Assembly (NCBI RefSeq): GCF_914767665.1 | Contig: NC_059502.1 | Span: 6,572,001-6,636,000 of the forward strand | Direction: 5' to 3' | Origin: Harmonia axyridis | Taxonomy: Eukaryota > Arthropoda > Insecta > Coleoptera > Coccinellidae | Length of the DNA stretch: 64,000 nt | Shown here: piece after piece, positions 11,206-23,302 of the stretch | Numbering within the stretch: the stretch's first letter is position 1 | Layout of the letters: every line of letters begins with the position of its first letter | Translations under genes and position numbers: made by a program | Notes under the pieces: model-generated | Told to the model about the DNA's origin: nothing | Database searches by the model: none | The model's input: the letters and a program-made list of their open reading frames with translations, nothing else

Positions 11206-12179
11206 AGGTCTGTTTATATTGAATTGTTGTCGAGGCTTTAAGTTGGGGCCAACAATTGTTGGTTTGCAAGGATGAAGTTCAGGAATGTGATTTACCATGA
11301 GATAAATTCCTCATGGCCTTCTCATTAATTTTTCAAAATGTTGTCATCAACTGATTCAATCCACACATCCCAAAGAATTCATTGCAACCTGAATATAATA
11401 TAATAATGATAATGATTTTTAATCCTAAGAATTCGTTATGTAAATGACTGTCTTACCTTGTAGCAGAGACAATCTTGTATCTCGACGAACAAACTTGATA
11501 CAGCAGTTTCCAAGATGCAATATTTCATTACCCCACTGTCAGATTTTTCCAGGTCGGTTTCCACTATCTGGTCACGTTCTCTCTCAAAACACGAGAACGT
11601 GGAGATGTTTCTGCAGTCCCACTGCGTGGAACAGCATAATCTGTTCTGAGTGGAACAACATTATCTGTACGCTACTGTATCCAATCTACGTTTCAGAAAA
11701 ACAGCCAACATAGCCGCATTGTTTACCAATATCCCCCCCTAGGGCAGTGTGGAATGAAGTCATATTAAAAACGATGGCCATACTTACACACGAGTGTAAA
11801 TATTTATAAACCAATTGCAGATTCCTTTGTGGCCTTAGGGCATCAAAAGGATGGATGTTTTTTCTGATAGGGTTGTTACATGCGGCAACGTGCGTCGAAA
11901 TGTAATTCGACAAGGGTCGTGCTGAATTGGAAATGGAACCATCTGACATTCTAATGAACCCTTGGAGGTTCATATAGGGTAACTACAGGGTTGTTTCAAC
12001 GAGTGAAGTAGTCAGAAGTCGGTTAGTGAATAAGAAAAAGAGGGTTATATTACAAGGAAAAATAATTATATTTTGCGATATTTAGGTTTAGTAAAAAAAA
12101 AATCCATTATTTATCCAATAGATATCTGTATCTTGCGTTGTCAGATCGGGTTCTGCTAGATGCTAAAAAAAAATAAGAT
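11206..12179. other. Intergenic, no gene recognised
   Basis: ORFs at 11444-11713 (plus) and 11686-11973 (minus) overlap tail to tail, but neither shows a motif. 11615-11670 contains an imperfect short duplication of 'GTGGAACA'. Confidence 0.35.
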
Positions 12180-12437
12180 TTCGTACAACAAAAACTTTTC
12201 TGATAGTTGACTCAATTTAGGTTGAGTGCGTGTCGAAGATGGACACTAGCAAAGAGAAAATGCGCTATATTTCACAGTTTTTCATCGATAAAGGCGGAAA
12301 TGCAAGCCAGATGGCTGAAAATGTAAATAGTGTTTATGGTCTTGATACTGTAACAGCCAATCATGCGCAATTTTGGTTTCGTTGATTTCGTTCCGGTAAT
12401 TTCGATGTCAAAGATGCACCATGCACTGGAAGGTCAA
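12180..12437 (+). mobile_element. Mariner N-terminal fragment, another subfamily
   Basis: An ATG at 12239 opens MDTSKEKMRYISQFFIDKGG, continuing NASQMAENVNSVYGLDTVTA and, after a stop replacing part of the WF(A/K)RF motif, FRSGNFDVKDAPCTGRS. The FRSGNFDVKDAPxTGRP block places it with SETMAR/cecropia-type mariners. It is cut off at 12438 by a foldback MITE. Confidence 0.7.
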
Positions 12438-12439
12438 TA

Positions 12440-12860
12440 CGCTCTATTAGTGTGACGTCACACACCGCCTTTTTTGGCTCTCCTGTCAGTGTTCAGAATC
12501 CAAACAAATAAATTGTCATTCAAAATAGTACGGTATCGTTGAAGGAATTGGTTTATTTCCATAAATAAGAGTATTTGAGGAACGATTTCAGTATTAATTG
12601 ATAGACAGAAGGAACGAGGTTAATACCAGTAAGTTTGAATCCTGTATCATTGCCCAGATTTTGTAAAAAGCCGTGTTTATTAGTTGAACTACAAGTTCGA
12701 ACTTACTGGCATTAATCTCGTGCTTTCTGTCTATCAATTAATAGTAAAATCGTTTCTTAAATAACCTTATTTAACAAAATAAGCCAATTTCTTCAACGAC
12801 AACGTACTAATTTGAATGATAATTTGTTTGTTTGGATTCCGAATACTGACAGGAGAACAA
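12440..12860. mobile_element. Foldback MITE family F, copy F1 (3' truncated)
   Basis: It starts CGCTCTATTAGTGTGACGTC after a TA inside the mariner fragment. Left and right halves are mutually inverted for about 200 bp each, with 'TAATTGATAGACAGAAGG' on the left and its complement on the right. The final 20-odd bases, including the right CRE, are missing. Copies F2 and F3 are complete. Confidence 0.8.
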
Positions 12861-15800
12861 TTTTACAGGTGAAAAATTAGCTTCAACACAGACTTGTGAA
12901 AATCGACTGTCTCAATTTTTTGCCAATTTACACTTTCTTTTTAGTTTTATTTTCTGGATTCTAGACATATTGTGAACCGTTAAAACTGCAGAAAAATTAT
13001 GGTCCATCAATAAATAAAAAAATTTGGTTTTATAAAAGCAGATATTTCGTTATGAATCACAATATTGAACGATGGGAAGGAGAATAAAAGATTACCTTAT
13101 TTCTTCATTTATTTTATTAAAATGATATCGAATATATTTAACAGTAACATTATACATCTGCTAAAACAGAATAAAATGATTATAGAATACATCATACGTA
13201 TTGTTTACATCAAGTTCACTTCTATTTCTATTTTCATTATAATTAAAACATTGGTGTACTAGACATCCATTATCAAACAAATGCAAAAAACTTACACGAA
13301 ATAAAATGAAGGTATACACTTAAGATAACATTGGTGGACGGTTATGTAATATTTATGGAATAAGATTAATAATTAAAGAAAATATGTACGACTAAAATAA
13401 TATCATTATTAATTCTTACAGTATGAAGTTTACTTAATGATAAAATTAATACAGGCTATCAACATTTATAAATTTCTGATATATAAGAGCAACGTTGAAC
13501 AAATTCACACTTATACGAGCAAATTTTTGCTTCAAAATTGACAAAATATAATATTAACTATTTACAGTAAATAGCACTTACTTTCCTTTCAAATGAAAAC
13601 TAAGGTTTTTCAGTGGTAAAATATGGAAATTTTCACTTGAATTGTGAAAATCTGAAAAACCTTAGACTTCGAAATCGTTGATTCATCTCTCAGTTGATTT
13701 ATTGACAATCCATTTCTGGAATATTTCAGCTAAAGCACATTCTCGAGTCGTTTCAATTGACCATCATAATCTAGTACTCTACTTCCTAAGTGACTTTAAT
13801 ATAAAAATATTACAAATGAAGTTATACCCCCAAATTCGTGTTAATATATACATAGTGATTATTTACAAAAATATTCAAACCTACTAAAGCATGTTTTGCA
13901 AATGATAACATCTTACAAAAAATTATCACAGTCCCCTAATTTCAAATACATATTTTACGAAAATATACATTTTGGAGTTGAGAATTTGATACGATGATGC
14001 GAGTTTTTGATTGGTTAAGCTCCGGATTTATAGTTGAGATTTTGGAAAAAGTTGAGAGTCAGGTACGTCCTTCAAAAATGTCGAGTTTTGCGTAAGTTAT
14101 TAGTCAGCAAACATGATAGTAAGTTTGTGTTGAATTTAATTATATTGCACCATCCCAACCACCATAGAAAAATGTACAAAAAACGTTTTTGGGAAGTTTA
14201 TTCCCAAAAATCGTTGAAAATGAATATACAGGGTGTCTCAGAATTCAGCATTGAAATTTCAGGAGCGCATTCTTCAGGTCGAAATAAGTCTATTTTCCCA
14301 TTATTTATATTTAGATAGTTCAAGTTTCAATATTTCCAAAATTTTTTTGTATGATGGATGAACCCCAAAAAAAGTATTATTTCGAACTGAAAAATACGAC
14401 CCCAAAATCTAAATACTGAATTTTGAAACACACTATATTATCTCAGGAGAACGTAGCAAGAAGTCTTTCTGAGCAATCAATTCGATATTTCTACATCTAT
14501 ACAATATCTTTATGAATATTTGTTAGCCTAAGTACTATAGACTAGCTTATATCGCGTTCAACAATAACTACAAAAGTACAATTACATCTTATCACTGAAA
14601 ATAAGGTAACATAAAATCAAACCTAAAATCTATTTTAGGTTTTAACATACCTATACAAATAACATACCTATACAAATAATATATTCTTTCAGGCTCAACG
14701 CAGACTATATCCATTTTTAGATACAGTTGTTTCACATTGATTCAATTTGAAATTCAACTCAATATTTATGACTTTGTGAATGAAGCAGGTATGTAGCACA
14801 AGCCAAAAAATGAAGTCTGAATAAAACTGGATTTTTTTCTTAGAATCTTGGGTATGAAATTCCCTAGAAACATGAGTAAAGTATTTCAAATGATACATGA
14901 AAATGGAATATGTAAAAGTTCACTTGTGTCCAGTAGATATTCAGAATTCCCAAGAAGCAAAAGCTTATTCTAAAATTAGTGAAGATTTTCTGTCAGTACT
15001 AGGGTTAGTTTTCCTCAGTTTGATGGTGGCGAAGTTACTTGATGCAGATCTGAAAGAGAACCAACACCTTTATTGAAGGTTAGTCAAAGCCCTGCAATAT
15101 TCGAATCATATTATATTATTACTCATAACTGAATAATAAAAGCAGTAAAATGCTTGAAATTGAACTTGAACAATTTTCGAATATTTTTACGATCCCTACA
15201 AATTAAAAATATCATCTAATTGAATATGTCAGAGGCAATTATGTGGTGGAAAGCAACCATTAGGAATCCCAGATAATGGTTGCTTTTCCCATTGCTGAAA
15301 CCATAACCCACAGATGTTGTCCCAATAGAAAACGTGGTTCAAGCTATTAAATGTGATTTAAAGATTAGAAATTACATATTTGATATTGATATATATTATC
15401 ATTTTATTCATAACTTATAATTGGTTTCTTTTTTAATTTCTTTTTGTGAATTCGATGTTGATATTAATTTTTTGATTTGTTTCCATATTTTATGATTCGA
15501 AAATTTTCAAAAATATCATTAAATGATTCACTACTTCCAATCAATACGTTTTATACAAGATGCACATCGACTGAAGGAAACACAACGTTTACTTTTCGAA
15601 TTGTAAAGGTGACTTTACGATGAAATACAGAAGAATAGGAAGCACTTTTTGTTTGGCCATAGAATCTCGTTGCGTAAGCCAGTCTTCTTTTTCAGGGTTT
15701 CCCTGTATCGTTCGAATTTGATAACCAACTCTAAACTCCTTGGAATATTCATAAGATTCGTCAACACCTTCAAAACTTCTGACGGTTTCCCTTTATATAA

Positions 15801-16787
15801 ACGCGTATTGCTTGAAAGGTAGTCTAAAATCGAGCAATTCCATCCAGCAATTTGCATCTCTTGGAGTAAAATATGCAAACCAACCATTCACAGCGTTGCC
15901 CCCTTTAGTTGGTTCTCCCAACTAATGGCAATAATTGGATTAGGTAGATCGCTGTTCATCGTTTACAGTTTCCAGATATAATATATCGAATAAAAGGGGT
16001 GTTGCGACATAATTTGTCCCTTTGTAATTGAAATGAATGGGTTTTCATGATTAAATACCTCCAGGCTTGTAGGAAGTCGAGGTGGTGTTTATTACAAATT
16101 TGAAGTAGGAGATACAGAAAACAAAGCAAAACTTTTTTGTTATTGTTTGGATCTTTTGAGGATTCACTATTGATTGGTGTTTACTGTATCTCTTTAAGAT
16201 ATAGGTGCAATTAATTCTGATAGAACATTCAATAATTCAAGAATGATTAACTCCTATTTCCAAATTGTATGATGAAACAAAGATGTATTAAAAACGAAAG
16301 ATGAATGATTTGTAATGAGAGTTCTACAAAATAAACAATAATCTCAAGTTACTAAGAGAATGACTGAATTCACTAATAGAAAGACTTAAAATAAGGAAAT
16401 ATTGAAAGCAAAAAATTAACAAAACTCAATAATACCTACGTTAAAAAGATAACGAAGATGAACAAATTTGTCTTAACACGACATAATGTTTCAATAGCGC
16501 TCTTAAATGGCCTGATGAATGATCAAATGGAAACTCTCCTACATTATAAAACATTGTAGAGCTACAAGAACATTTTTCCTTATAAATGATATCATTTAAT
16601 CAAGTATGTATGTCTTTATGCCAACAAGACAACCCATACTTGCCAAAAATCGCTACTGCCTCCCTTAACACAACTAAATCCAGATAATAAGCAGTGAAGT
16701 GCAGGTTCAAGCCTTCCAGAACTCTTAAGAGATACCGCTCGAAGAAACAGGCAAGAAAGGATCAAGCAATGCATTCAAATCGTCTCA
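12861..16787. other. Gene-poor AT-rich 3' flank of IRSp53
   Basis: No recognisable host gene. It contains an imperfect hairpin (13600-13665), an 'ACAGGGTGTCTC' start of a common insect repeat at 14228-14450, a perfect 17-bp tandem duplication AACATACCTATACAAAT at about 14645-14680, and a short stem-loop at 15250-15287. The part nearest 16787 should include the IRSp53 3' UTR on the minus strand; its end is not determined. ORFs at 13065, 13678, 14034 and 15615 are AT-rich and motif-free. Confidence 0.45.
13600..13665. repeat. Nested hairpin
   Basis: The outer stem CTAAGGTTTTTCAG pairs with CTGAAAAACCTTAG 40 bp away. An inner stem ATTTTCAC/GTGAAAAT sits directly against the right arm. It may be the remnant of a small MITE. 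Confidence 0.6.
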
Positions 16788-18234
16788 TTACTTTCCCGAC
16801 GTTGCGTCAAGGCCCCAAAGGTCATACCAAGGCCCGTACATATTTCCGTTATGAGGAGACCGATCATCATACTTAGATCCATATTCTGGATTCTTCAGCC
16901 TCCTCTGCAAAGTCTCTCCGTACCCCATCAAATCGTTGTTCTGTTCGTACTTGCTGCTGTTGCTGTTTGTCTTCGACAGCTTGGTCCTCGGCAAAAATTG
17001 CCTGTCTTCATCCGACTCCACGTTGGAATCGTAATACTTCTTCCGTTCGCTCTTGTCAGATTCACCCTTGGATCTCCTGTTAGTGTTGGTCTTCGACTCT
17101 CTGGCGTTGTGTTCTATGACTTCGGATTCTATGGATTCGTAGCTGGGCCTACCACCCGTTCGTCTGTCTGTCGTGCTGGTTCGGTTGGACTCTGTGGTTT
17201 GGTAGTAGCGTCTCTTCTCATCACTGTTTCTCTCTTCGTGTCCTTGTCGGTTTTGGTAGTATTTACTAGGGCTTTTCTGCTCCTCAGGTTTGCCCCTGAA
17301 GGTTCTGAAGCTGGAACGCTTGTCTGGGTACTGGATAACGTCGGTATCGAAGTTGTTGTTTGTCCTGATTGGGGTCGTGTTGAGTTTGTTCTTCTCCGAA
17401 ACTACGATTTGGTCTTGGTTGGCCTCTTTGTTATTTCCTTTGTTAGGAGAGTATTTGCTGGATTTAGACAGTTTCTCCAGCTTTTTCCCAATCTCTGCTA
17501 CATTAGGGAAGTTACCGCTTTGGTTCCTTTCCATATTCTGACCCTCGCTGACTATGCAATCGTAGGGATCATCGCTCGTGGCATCTGAATCAGAATCTTC
17601 CGAATCCATGATAGTCGAGTCATCGTTATCGTACTGTTGTAGGATGTTTCTTCTGTTAACCGTCTTCAACATCAAACCGTCTTCATCGTCGTAGAATTGG
17701 TTCTCACCATTCTTCATATCCTCGTTGTAATGGTCGTAATCGTTGTTACCTATGGCAGAGTCTTTTCTCGAAGGCAAGGACATTTTGCTCTTCTTCTCAG
17801 AGTTGTTCCTTGCCTTGGAACCGCCAGAGTTCTTCTTCAATTTCGACTTGGATCCAACTTCCTCAACGGTTTTATTGTTGATGGTTTTGTCAGAATCGTT
17901 GGATCTGTCTCTTGGTGGTTTCTCTACTTTTTTGGGGCTTTTGAACTTCTTCGTTTTCACCTTGCTTTCTTCAACGTCCACCAGGTCTCTGTGTCTCCAC
18001 AGGGCCATACCTTCTAATATTTCGCAGTCTGAGCTGTTCTTGCCGAATTTCCAGAAGGACTTGGTTCTTTTTACCAGGTGTTTGTGTTCTCTGGATAAGG
18101 TTTCAGGGTCGCTTGCCATATGATATTGGTTACCTACCAGGCTTCCGTGGCTTTGGGAGTGTCTTATGGATGAGCCTCTCACTAAGGTGTTATTGTTTTT
18201 GTCATTCTTCGGCTGTTTCTCTCTTTTGGATCTT
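16788..18234 (-). CDS. IRSp53: IRSp53 terminal exon, long disordered C-terminal tail
   Basis: The last coding exon is 1447 nt, 481 codons after the split Arg, with the acceptor at 18235-18236 and the stop at 16788-16790. The ORF extends upstream to 18413, but that part is low-complexity intron and is excluded. Composition is Ser/Asn/Lys/Asp/Arg-rich throughout with no globular domain or membrane segment. Two islands look constrained: KRTKSFWKFGKN followed by LEGMALWRHRDLVDVEE near the start, and the aromatic C-terminus MYGPWYDLWGLDATSGK. An acidic stretch (DSEDSDSDATSDDPYDCIVSE) and many Tyr flanked by acidic residues (YDHY, YDCI) suggest phosphorylation. No typical class I PDZ-binding C-terminus is seen. 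The tail roughly doubles the protein relative to human IRSp53. Confidence 0.9.
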
Positions 18235-18245
18235 CTGTGCGGAAG

Positions 18246-18360
18246 TGAAATAAAAATGAATAAAATGAAAATGACTACAAAAAAAATTAATGAAACAAAA
18301 ATTAATGAAATGAAAATGAATAAAAAATAAATCAAAGAAATGAAAATAAATAAAGAAAAA
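18246..18360. repeat. AATGA/AATAA low-complexity tract
   Basis: A degenerate run of AAATGAA/AATAAA units lies immediately upstream of the acceptor of the last IRSp53 exon. On the minus strand it is a T-rich tract that can serve as the polypyrimidine stretch. The extension of the exon ORF through it is an artefact. Confidence 0.7.
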
Positions 18361-18661
18361 ATTAATAATAGACAATATTCCGATCGAAAAACGAAAAAAT
18401 CTCGAAGAAGCATTCATTTCAAGAATTCAAATTCAGCTTCTGAATAATGTTGTAATATCTAACTGCATTCACCTGTGTACAATGTTCGGAGCTAGATAAT
18501 TCCCAAGAATTCAATTACGCGAACATTGAAGTCAAAATTTCCACCCCAATCAACCATTTCTCTGATAAAACGAATTCCTTCGGACGAACAAACGAAACGC
18601 TTTTCATCTGCACCAAGAGGCATATTTCTAAGCGATGACTTGTTTCGCTTTCTCTTCAGCG

Positions 18662-18725
18662 TTCCGTCATTTCTCGAAGAATTCAACCTTTTCTCAGCTG
18701 TAAACACATTTCCGACTGGAATATT
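18662..18725 (+). repeat. Direct repeat, left copy
   Basis: The segment starting CATTTCTCGAAGAATTCAAC and running to ACATTTCCGACTGGAATATT recurs at 20168-20231 (CATTTCTCGAAGAATCTAGC...). The pair brackets the mariner B2 copy. The 18492-18789 block around it is GC-richer and carries an open frame on each strand, neither of which I recognise. Confidence 0.6.
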
Positions 18726-18916
18726 TCGGAACGGTGTTGCCACGTCTTCAGTTTTTTGTGGAGATCTACTGATTTTGGATGAAAGCTAAAGTGTTTTTTG
18801 TATTTTCTTTATATACAGGATATTCCTCTATTGATGCGACAGTCTATTACGTTTGAGCGTTAAAATTTGTTTGTGACACATTATTAGAGACTATTATTAC
18901 TATATTAGAGCTATTA

Positions 18917-19715
18917 GTACAATTTTGCTTCTGCCGTTTTGCAATAGTAACTGTGACTGGTAGTCGAAATAAATCGATCGTAGACTAACTAATCATTATT
19001 AACATTAACATATTGCCATCGAAATATTAGTCGATTTGTGTCTGCATCTTAAATTTATTCTCGATTAAACATGCCAGCTAACGAACCAAATTCTCGTCAT
19101 TCTGCTTTAATATGAAGAAATCTGCGGCTGAGGCTCATCGACTGCTCTCAAATATCTATGGTGAGGCCGCCATTTGTGAAAGAACGTGCTGAAAGTAGTT
19201 TCAACGCTTCAGGAACGGTGATTTTGATGTCGAAGACGAGCGAAGTTTTCGAAGATGCAGATTGGAGGCATTACTTGATCAAGACTCGTGTCAAACACAA
19301 CAAGAATTGGCAGGATCATTGGGAGTGACACATCAAGCCATTTCAAAACGCCTGAAAGTCATGGGAATGATTCAGAAACAAAGAAATTGGGTGCCGTACG
19401 AGTTGAAGCCGAGAGGCGTTTTTACTTGTGAACACCTGCTTGCATGGCAAAGACGGAAGGGATTTCTGCATCGCATTGTGACTGGAGACGACAAATGGGT
19501 TCATTACGATAATTCCAAGCACAGAAAATCATGGGGATTACCCGACCATGCTTCCAAGTCGACTGACAAACTGAATATTCACGGTTCCAAGGTCATGCTC
19601 AGTATTTGGTGGGACCAGCTAGGGGTAGTATATTATGAGTTGTTAAAACCGATTGAAACAATCACCGGCGTTCATTATCGAACGCAAATGATGCTTTTGA
19701 GCATTGAGCTTGGTT
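18917..19715 (+). mobile_element. Mariner family B, copy B2, 3' truncated
   Basis: It has a 5' end with GTACAATTTTGCTTCTGCCG. ORF 19262-19807 gives GVTHQAISKRLKVMGMIQKQ, VTGDDKWVHYDNSKHRKSWG and VMLSIWWDQLGVVYYELLKP. The first catalytic Asp (VTGDDKW) is intact. Similarity stops at about 19715, before the second Asp, and the ORF continues into unrelated sequence, so the last 30 or so residues are not transposase. Confidence 0.8.
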
Positions 19716-21048
19716 CGCTTCAAAAATATTTTTCTTCATGGATCACTATTTTTTATTGCATTTTCAGATTGATTAGTAAACCCTATTTATTTCTAAACAA
19801 TTTATGAATGTAGCTCTAATGGAATCTGATCTGTGGCGAAAAAAAATTGAAATTTCAGAATTTGATTATTTCAACTTCTGGTTTACGGAGGAATAAAAAG
19901 AAGATTGAATTTCTTCATTTAACGATGGAAGAGGGAATTCAAATTGATGTAACTTGAACATGCAAATGAATATCAGTAGTGTTATGATTTCGTCATTGTT
20001 TGTTCTGTTCTGGTAGTAATTCGTACTGTTTGGATTTTCATTTATTATTTCTTTTTCATTGACAGAAAATTTATCGATGAAAATTATTTTGATCTTTGAA
20101 AATTTTTTCTGTTTTTCCATGTCCATTTTTTTTTACTTGAATGACCAATCTGGCAACACCGAATCAGACATTTCTCGAAGAATCTAGCCTTTTCCCCAGC
20201 TGTAAATACATTTCCGACTGAGATATTTCAATCTCCAAGCCTCACATTCAGCCGAATTCCACCTTCGGCCTCTTCAAAGTTCGCCCCTTTTAATTAAAAT
20301 AATTATCTCGCCCGGAAGGGTTTCGTCTCGTCCATTACTTCAGTTGGTTCGGACCTCGTCGTTTTCTATGCCGGAAAAAAATTAATTGGCGATGTTTTCC
20401 AGAGTTCTGACCGAGCATCCCAAAGTGGATATTGGAAGATGTTTTTAAATTTAGCGTAGGAAATGTCGTTTACATTTGGATAGAAATCTATTTGAAGCAT
20501 ATATATTCTTTTGAAATAGAGGAATACAAAAAATTATTAACTTCAAACATCGAAGCATGTGTAGATGTAGATAATCTCAGTATAAGCAGAGGAAATGAAA
20601 ACGGGGCATCATTCTTCTCAATGTAAGTGCACAGATAAAAACATCAGCAGAGACTCTGTCTCTCCGTATAGGTGTACCTAAGTGATTGGTTTGTTTATTT
20701 GTTAACAGAATAAGTAGACATATTTATGTTGAAGGGCTTCTTCTTACCGAAAAAAATCTTTTCGTTCCATTCTTTTCACCAAAAGATGATAGCCTGGAAA
20801 CCACTATGAAATTTATGAATAGGGCAAGTATTCACCAAGTGGTGAATAGTTTCTTCTACACCATACTTACATAGTGGGCTTTCAATGAAAACACCATTTG
20901 AAGATTGCAACGACCATGACCAATCCTAAGTAGATTTAAAATAACCAAAATTTCCTAGGAAGATTAGAGCCTGACACTTTCTTTGAAGGATCAACGATTA
21001 GACTTTTATTGAAGACATTACAAAACTGCATTGCGAACGCCAATATTC
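19716..21048. other. Intron sequence with one GC-rich block and a repeat copy
   Basis: 20168-20231 is the right copy of the direct repeat described at 18662. 20240-20410 is noticeably GC-richer and free of repeat hallmarks, one of several such blocks in the introns. ORFs at 20432 and 20686 are short and motif-free. Confidence 0.4.
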
Positions 21049-21400
21049 TTTGTCACTTTCATTAGATTGAAGGAAAGTATTAACTCATATAGGTTTGCGT
21101 GACTTCAATCTGGCCGTTCTAGTATCTGGGAAGTAAGATACAATTGGAAATAAGTTCGGATAGAAATGAAATTTATCCCAAGGTTTTTTGAACGCAACCT
21201 GTCTATGAATATAAGGCAGTAGTATGTGTAATAGCACTGGCAACCAATGTAAAGGTGTGACTCTAATAGTTCCACTAATAATTCTCATAGAAACGTTAAG
21301 CTGCGCATCAATTTTATGAACATGAGCACTATTGAACCAAACAGAACAACAGTATTCAGCAATAGAAAAATCCAAGGCCAAAGTTGGCATCAGCACCCCA
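21049..21400 (-). pseudogene. Non-LTR retrotransposon C-terminal fragment
   Basis: The minus frame reads ALDFSIAEYCCSVWFNSAHV, HKIDAQLNVSMRIISGT and TPLHWLPVLLHILLP. The 'YC..VW.NS.HV.KID..LN..MR.ISGT...TPL.WLPVL.' pattern is typical of the region after the reverse transcriptase in Jockey/CR1-like elements. It stops at the RKP end, with no poly-A or tail visible. Confidence 0.7.
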
Positions 21401-22489
21401 TGAAGGACAAACTAATTTTTGAAAAATATCATTACTCAACTTCAATTCCATACGCAAATTTTCCAAGTGGACCTTGAAATTTAAGAAGAACCAAGTTCAA
21501 CTTCAGGTCATTTGGGAATATAATCATAATTCACTGTACCTACAGAATAGTTGTAATAACCACAGAATCTTTACAAGCGTTTAACGAAGGCTTCGACAAC
21601 GATGTTGTCATCTTAACAAACTGAAAGTTACTAGTTAAATTTGAAAGAATATCGACCAGGGTCTCTTGAACTATCCCCTACATTACTGAATCACGTCCTT
21701 ATAAGCCTAGATTTAGGTGAACATTGAGCAAACTACATTTGCAAACTACTCGCTGGTTGTGGAGAGCTAAACCAAAATTATAGGAAATTCAAAAATCTAA
21801 TATTTTAACAGATTCGAAAGAGTTGAAATTTCGCTTTCATGTATAGAGTAGCAATCAGAAGATTCGTACCAAATTTCGTATCAATAAGGGCATCAGAACC
21901 ATAGAAAATTCAAGTAGAATATCGAAGAGAATGAGGAAACTAGTGAAGATACCGGGTGAAACCAAAATTACTGTAGAGTAAATTACCAAGAAGTATAACG
22001 GTTTTAATGATTCCACGTTTTCACATCCACCCGGTGTATAAGGGTATCCGAGAGCTACATTCCAAAACGACGTAACGGTTAAAGATATACCCTTATCATT
22101 AACAAAAGCGCCACCAGAGGACACTACCGACATAGACGTAACGGAGGGCATAATTTGTTTCGTGGAGAAAAAGAATGATCCTCAATTTGCGGAAATCGCC
22201 TTTCACATACCCTTTTACGAGGAATGCTGTGGCGGCGGTCTTCCTATCAGTTTAATTTCGTTTTATATCCTAATTGAACAATTCTGGGGGGGCCCGAGCT
22301 ACCCTACGCCCGACTTAAGGCGGAATTACACTATTGGGTCTGGATTTCATATGGATAGAATGATATAATTAACCCGCGTTGCGTTGTATCGGAGATCGAA
22401 ATATACCCACCACTCTCACAGTCATACAATAGCATATTTCCGATTTTTCATGTAGTTTATCCTGAGATATGAATTCATAACGCTCTGTA
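21401..22489. other. Intron, no gene recognised
   Basis: A pair of overlapping ORFs (21855-22151 minus, 22162-22368 plus) lies in a GC-richer patch at 22060-22330. I do not recognise either. Confidence 0.35.
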
Positions 22490-23200
22490 ACGTCTTACCA
22501 AGGCTTTCGCAAGTTTATAGCTAAAGCTGACGGAGTACTGTCTTCAAAGAGGCCACTCTCTTACGGAATCCCTCAAGGTTCCTTCCTGTCTCCCTTGTTG
22601 TTTACATTATATTCATCCCAGATGCCGAAAACGGAGGAAACCTACATGGCATTTATGCTGACGAAACTGTCATTTTGCCAGTTTGTGGTGACCCAAAATA
22701 GCAATGAAGTATCTGCGAAAAGCCATCTCAAGACTCCAATCATGGTTCGCTCGATGGAGAATAGAAGAAGTAAACTCTGAGGTGATCCAGGATGTTCACT
22801 TCAGCCGAAAGTGGGAAGATCCCACGATCGTAATATTCAGTTGGAGAATCGATTGAAACAAAGAGGCCAAGTATCTGGAAGTGATACATGACAAGAAGCT
22901 AACTTGGAAACAACATGTTCCATCAGCTGTGAAGAAAGGAGGGGCAATATAGGTATAGTTGCAATCGCTACTTTGCATAGATAGCAAAATGTCTCTTTGC
23001 AACCAGCTTCTTCTCTACAAGTCGACCATCTGGCAGAACCTGACTTGCTCATGTCAGCTTGGTGACATGCCGCAAAGTCCCATCTGCAGAGAATTCTACT
23101 CGTGACGAGCTCATAATCATGAGATAAGCCAAAAATACGTCATGGTGCGTCAGCAATGAATTGATTCTTGTGAAGACCTGCTACTAACATTCCTTGAAGA
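22490..23200 (+). pseudogene. Jockey-type reverse transcriptase fragment
   Basis: SYGIPQGSFLSPLLFTLYSS is the RT palm motif 'GxPQGSxLSPxLF'. After a frameshift, GIYADETVILPVCGDPK is a decayed YADD box (Asp-Asp became Asp-Glu), and WFARWRIEEVNSE plus KKLTWKQHV are downstream Jockey landmarks. Several stops and shifts make it inactive. Confidence 0.75.
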
Positions 23201-23302
23201 CCATCTTATAGAACTAAGACTAAGACTTCTACAAGAAAGTCCCTAGGAAACATAAGAAAACGACGATGGCGCTACCATAAGAAGTAGGTGTTGAGCCAAA
23301 TA

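Noticed and set aside
16080..16100. IRSp53 polyadenylation site
   Set aside because: A minus-strand AATAAA exists, but such hexamers are frequent in this AT-rich DNA; nothing singles it out.
16851..17588. 245-codon plus-strand ORF
   Set aside because: Antisense shadow of the IRSp53 terminal exon; hydrophobic only because the sense strand is Lys/Asn/Asp-rich. The same applies to 17290-17541, 17697-18017 and 17743-18123.
18235..18413. N-terminal extension of the terminal-exon ORF (F/I-rich, looks like a membrane segment)
   Set aside because: It is the T-rich low-complexity intron before the acceptor at 18235-18236; splicing phase places the join at 18234.
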